DNA of 64,000 nucleotides from assembly GCF_018069625.1 (NCBI RefSeq), contig NZ_CP072941.1:8308001-8372000 (forward strand). The letters run 5' to 3'. Below, piece after piece: positions 62,161 through 64,000 of this stretch. The notes under the pieces are model-generated. The model saw only the letters and a list, made by a program, of their open reading frames with translations, had not been told where the DNA came from and ran no database searches. The position numbers and the translations under genes are program-made. This stretch comes from Streptomyces yatensis. GTDB taxonomy: Bacteria; Actinomycetota; Actinomycetes; Streptomycetales; Streptomycetaceae. Within the stretch, counting starts at the first letter, position 1. Each line of letters starts with the position of its first letter.

Positions 62161-62366
62161 CGGCTCAGCTGGGCAGATCCGGTTCGGCTGGGCCGGATCT
62201 GCCCTGGCCGCGCTCGTCCTGTCGGCCGGCCACTGCCGCACCTTCTCCGCGCGGCGTCACACGCGGGCGGGCATTCCCTCGGTCGCTTCGGTCTTCTCGG
62301 CCCACGTCACCGCCCCGACGACATATGTACAAGACCGGCGGTCGGCCGCCCCGGCACCATCCCCCC

Positions 62367-63197
62367 ATGAGTGAACACAGCGTTGAGCTCTCGCACGGGA
62401 TGCATGTGGTCCACGACGGCCCTCGGCAGGCACCGCCCCTGTTGCTCATCCACGGATCGGGGGCCTCGGGCGGCTTCTGGGGCCCGGTGGTCCCGGCGCT
62501 CGCTCGCCACCATCACGTCATCCGGGTCGACCTCCCGGGCTGCGGCCAGTCCCCGCCCGCGGCGTCCTATGACGTGCCCGCGCAGGCGGGTCAGGTGGCG
62601 GCGCTGCTCGATGGCCACGGCCACCGATCCGTGGCCGTGGCGGGGCACTCCAGTGGTGGCTACGTCGCCACCGCGCTCGCCGAACACCGCCCCGACCTGG
62701 TGAGATCGATCGCGCTGATCAGCAGTGGCCCGAGTCTGGACGCCCTCCTGCCGCAGCCGCTCCTCTTCCGGGTGCTGTTGGCCCCGCCCCTCGGCCCGCT
62801 CCTGTGGCCGAGGCGTTCGGACGCGACGATCCGCAGGGGAATCAGCGCGACATGCGCACGCCCGGTGGAGGTGGCGGACGATGTGGTCGCCGACATACGG
62901 AGGATCGCCTATCCCACGCTCAGGAGCGTGCTGCGCCGGAACTCCGCGTACCTCGCCGAGCGGAGCCTGCCCGAGCGCCTCGCCGCCCTCGACGTCCCCG
63001 TACTGGTGGTCTTCGGCGCCGCCGACCCCCGCTGGGAGCCCTCGTCGGCACACCAGTACGACGCGGTGCCGGGCGCGCGCATCGAGCTGCTGCCGGGCGT
63101 CGGGCATGTGCCCATGTACGAGGAGCCCGAGGCGACCGGCACCCTGCTGCTGGGCTTCGCGGCAACGGGCGTTGACGCCCCGCCCGTGACGCCCTGA
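62367..63197 (+). CDS. Alpha/beta hydrolase
   Basis: 276 residues. LLLIHGSGASGGFWGPVV is the oxyanion-hole region, GHSSGGYVA the nucleophile elbow (Ser), VVFGAADPRWE the acid (Asp) and GVGHVPMYEEPE the catalytic His. Typical of hydrolases acting on esters, epoxides or C-C bonds; cannot be narrowed by eye. A helical lid lies between about residues 125 and 200. ATG at 62367 has only a weak ribosome binding site. Confidence 0.92.
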   Translation: MSEHSVELSHGMHVVHDGPRQAPPLLLIHGSGASGGFWGPVVPALARHHHVIRVDLPGCGQSPPAASYDVPAQAGQVAALLDGHGHRSVAVAGHSSGGYVATALAEHRPDLVRSIALISSGPSLDALLPQPLLFRVLLAPPLGPLLWPRRSDATIRRGISATCARPVEVADDVVADIRRIAYPTLRSVLRRNSAYLAERSLPERLAALDVPVLVVFGAADPRWEPSSAHQYDAVPGARIELLPGVGHVPMYEEPEATGTLLLGFAATGVDAPPVTP

Positions 63198-63216
63198 GAC
63201 CTAGACTGGGCGTGTG

Positions 63217-64000
63217 ATGTCGGCGGGGACACCATTCGACTGGGCAGCGGTGGACGTCGCGGTCCCGCGCCCGTCCGCTCGGCTGCCGGGGGTCAGCATG
63301 GCCGGGTTCCGCCAACGTGTTCCCGCGGCGGTGGACATCGCCATGGTCGCGCACCCGTCCGTCACCCTGCTGGTCGACCTGAGCGAGGGCGAGGGCCTCG
63401 TCTACGACGCACACGGCCAACACGGGCGCGGCAGTGTCGTCGTCGGCCTCCACCCCGGCGAGCTCCGGGCGGGCGGCCGGGTGGGCGAGTGCCTCCAGAT
63501 CCGGCTGGAGCCGGTCGCGGCGGCCGCGGTGCTCGGCCCGTCGCCCGAGCTCAGCGGGACGGTGGTGGCCCTCGATGACCTCTGGGGCCCCGATGCCGGG
63601 CGAGCCGAGGAGAGGCTGCGTGCCGCCGCGTCGTGGGACGACCGGTTCGCGATCGCGGTGGACCTCCTCGGCCGATGGCTCGGCACGCGCCCACCGGTCG
63701 CGCCGGAGGTCGCCCATGTCTGGCGGCGGACGCTCACCGGCCGGGGGCGGGTCCGGGTCGAGCGTCTGGCGGAGGAGGTCGGCTGGAGCCGCAAGCGGCT
63801 CTCGGCCCGCTTCCGGTCCCAGCTCGGCATCACACCCAAACGCGCCGCCCGATTGGTGCGGTTCGACCACGCGGCCCACCTACTCGCGGCGGGCCGCGCC
63901 GCCGCCGACGTTGCCACCGAGAGCGGCTACGTCGACCAGTCCCATCTCCACCGCGAGGTCAAGGCGTTCACCGGGCTCACGCCCACGGCGGTGGCCGTCG
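63217..64000 (+). CDS. AraC-family transcriptional regulator (3' end off window)
   Basis: About 261 residues are visible. The N-terminal part (about 1-150) is a cupin-like sensor without strong motifs. The C-terminal part holds both helix-turn-helices: VERLAEEVGWSRKRLSARFR, then AADVATESGYVDQSHLHREV and FTGLTPTAVAV, the canonical AraC ending. A few residues probably lie beyond the window. GTG at 63214 is in frame with ATG at 63217. TAGACT at 63202-63207 is a possible -10 box placing the start near the codon. It may control the preceding hydrolase or a gene to the right. Confidence 0.9.
   Translation, partial: MSAGTPFDWAAVDVAVPRPSARLPGVSMAGFRQRVPAAVDIAMVAHPSVTLLVDLSEGEGLVYDAHGQHGRGSVVVGLHPGELRAGGRVGECLQIRLEPVAAAAVLGPSPELSGTVVALDDLWGPDAGRAEERLRAAASWDDRFAIAVDLLGRWLGTRPPVAPEVAHVWRRTLTGRGRVRVERLAEEVGWSRKRLSARFRSQLGITPKRAARLVRFDHAAHLLAAGRAAADVATESGYVDQSHLHREVKAFTGLTPTAVAV

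Overview
The window is high-GC actinobacterial DNA, almost certainly from Streptomyces or a close relative. The evidence is the strong third-position GC bias, GTG/TTG starts with GGAGG-type ribosome binding sites, frequent 4-base stop/start overlaps, a fused isobutyryl-CoA mutase (IcmF), an F420-type luciferase-like enzyme and a Pls/PosA-type single-module peptide synthetase. No rRNA, tRNA, CRISPR array, phage or intact insertion sequence was seen.

Positions 1-22,141, minus strand: one long exopolysaccharide operon of 16 genes, running off the left edge. It begins with a polyprenyl glycosylphosphotransferase that starts the repeat unit. Next come an AlgD-like GDP-mannose dehydrogenase, a glycosyltransferase, two Wzz-type copolymerases with degenerate nucleotide-binding domains, and an AsnB-type amidotransferase. 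A bi-domain oxidoreductase, a heparinase II/III-like lyase, a beta-helix lipoprotein, an O-antigen-ligase/Wzy-like membrane protein and a second glycosyltransferase follow. The distal part is a sugar-modifying module: sugar C-methyltransferase, sugar-1-phosphate nucleotidyltransferase, PIG-L deacetylase, SDR epimerase and a DUF4910 peptidase-like protein. Together they suggest an uronic-acid (mannuronate-like), possibly amidated, branched polysaccharide. No flippase is visible; it may lie beyond the left edge. The leader of this operon holds three tandem hairpin + Shine-Dalgarno modules and a possible pseudoknot.

Positions 22,900-29,520: a secreted cupin, a gene-poor stretch, then a Pls/PosA-type synthetase (A-PCP-six membrane segments-three left-handed-helix-like domains) translationally coupled to an M1 metallopeptidase. 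This looks like a poly-(basic amino acid) or isopeptide locus.

Positions 29,600-46,250: ordinary accessory metabolism. It includes an HxlR regulator divergent from a quinone-reductase-like enzyme, a DUF4232 lipoprotein, a phosphotransferase, an MFS exporter, a secreted sugar dehydrogenase, a methyltransferase and an Old-Yellow-Enzyme-type Fe-S flavoenzyme. IcmF with a 3-hydroxybutyryl-CoA dehydrogenase, a SUKH-like protein, an M24 peptidase and two VOC proteins follow.

Positions 46,260-54,700: a GH38 alpha-mannosidase next to gene debris (ROK, ABC-permease and MmyB-like fragments), a serine hydrolase, an F420-type LLM oxidoreductase, a sirtuin and a proline-rich membrane protein.

Positions 54,790-61,272, minus strand: a compact catabolic-looking operon. 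It comprises a double-domain AsnC regulator (apparently leaderless), a polysaccharide-deacetylase/PuuE-like amidohydrolase, an MHS-type transporter, an SDR and a rare ketopantoate-reductase/M20-peptidase fusion. The right end has MFS debris, an alpha/beta hydrolase and a truncated AraC-type regulator.
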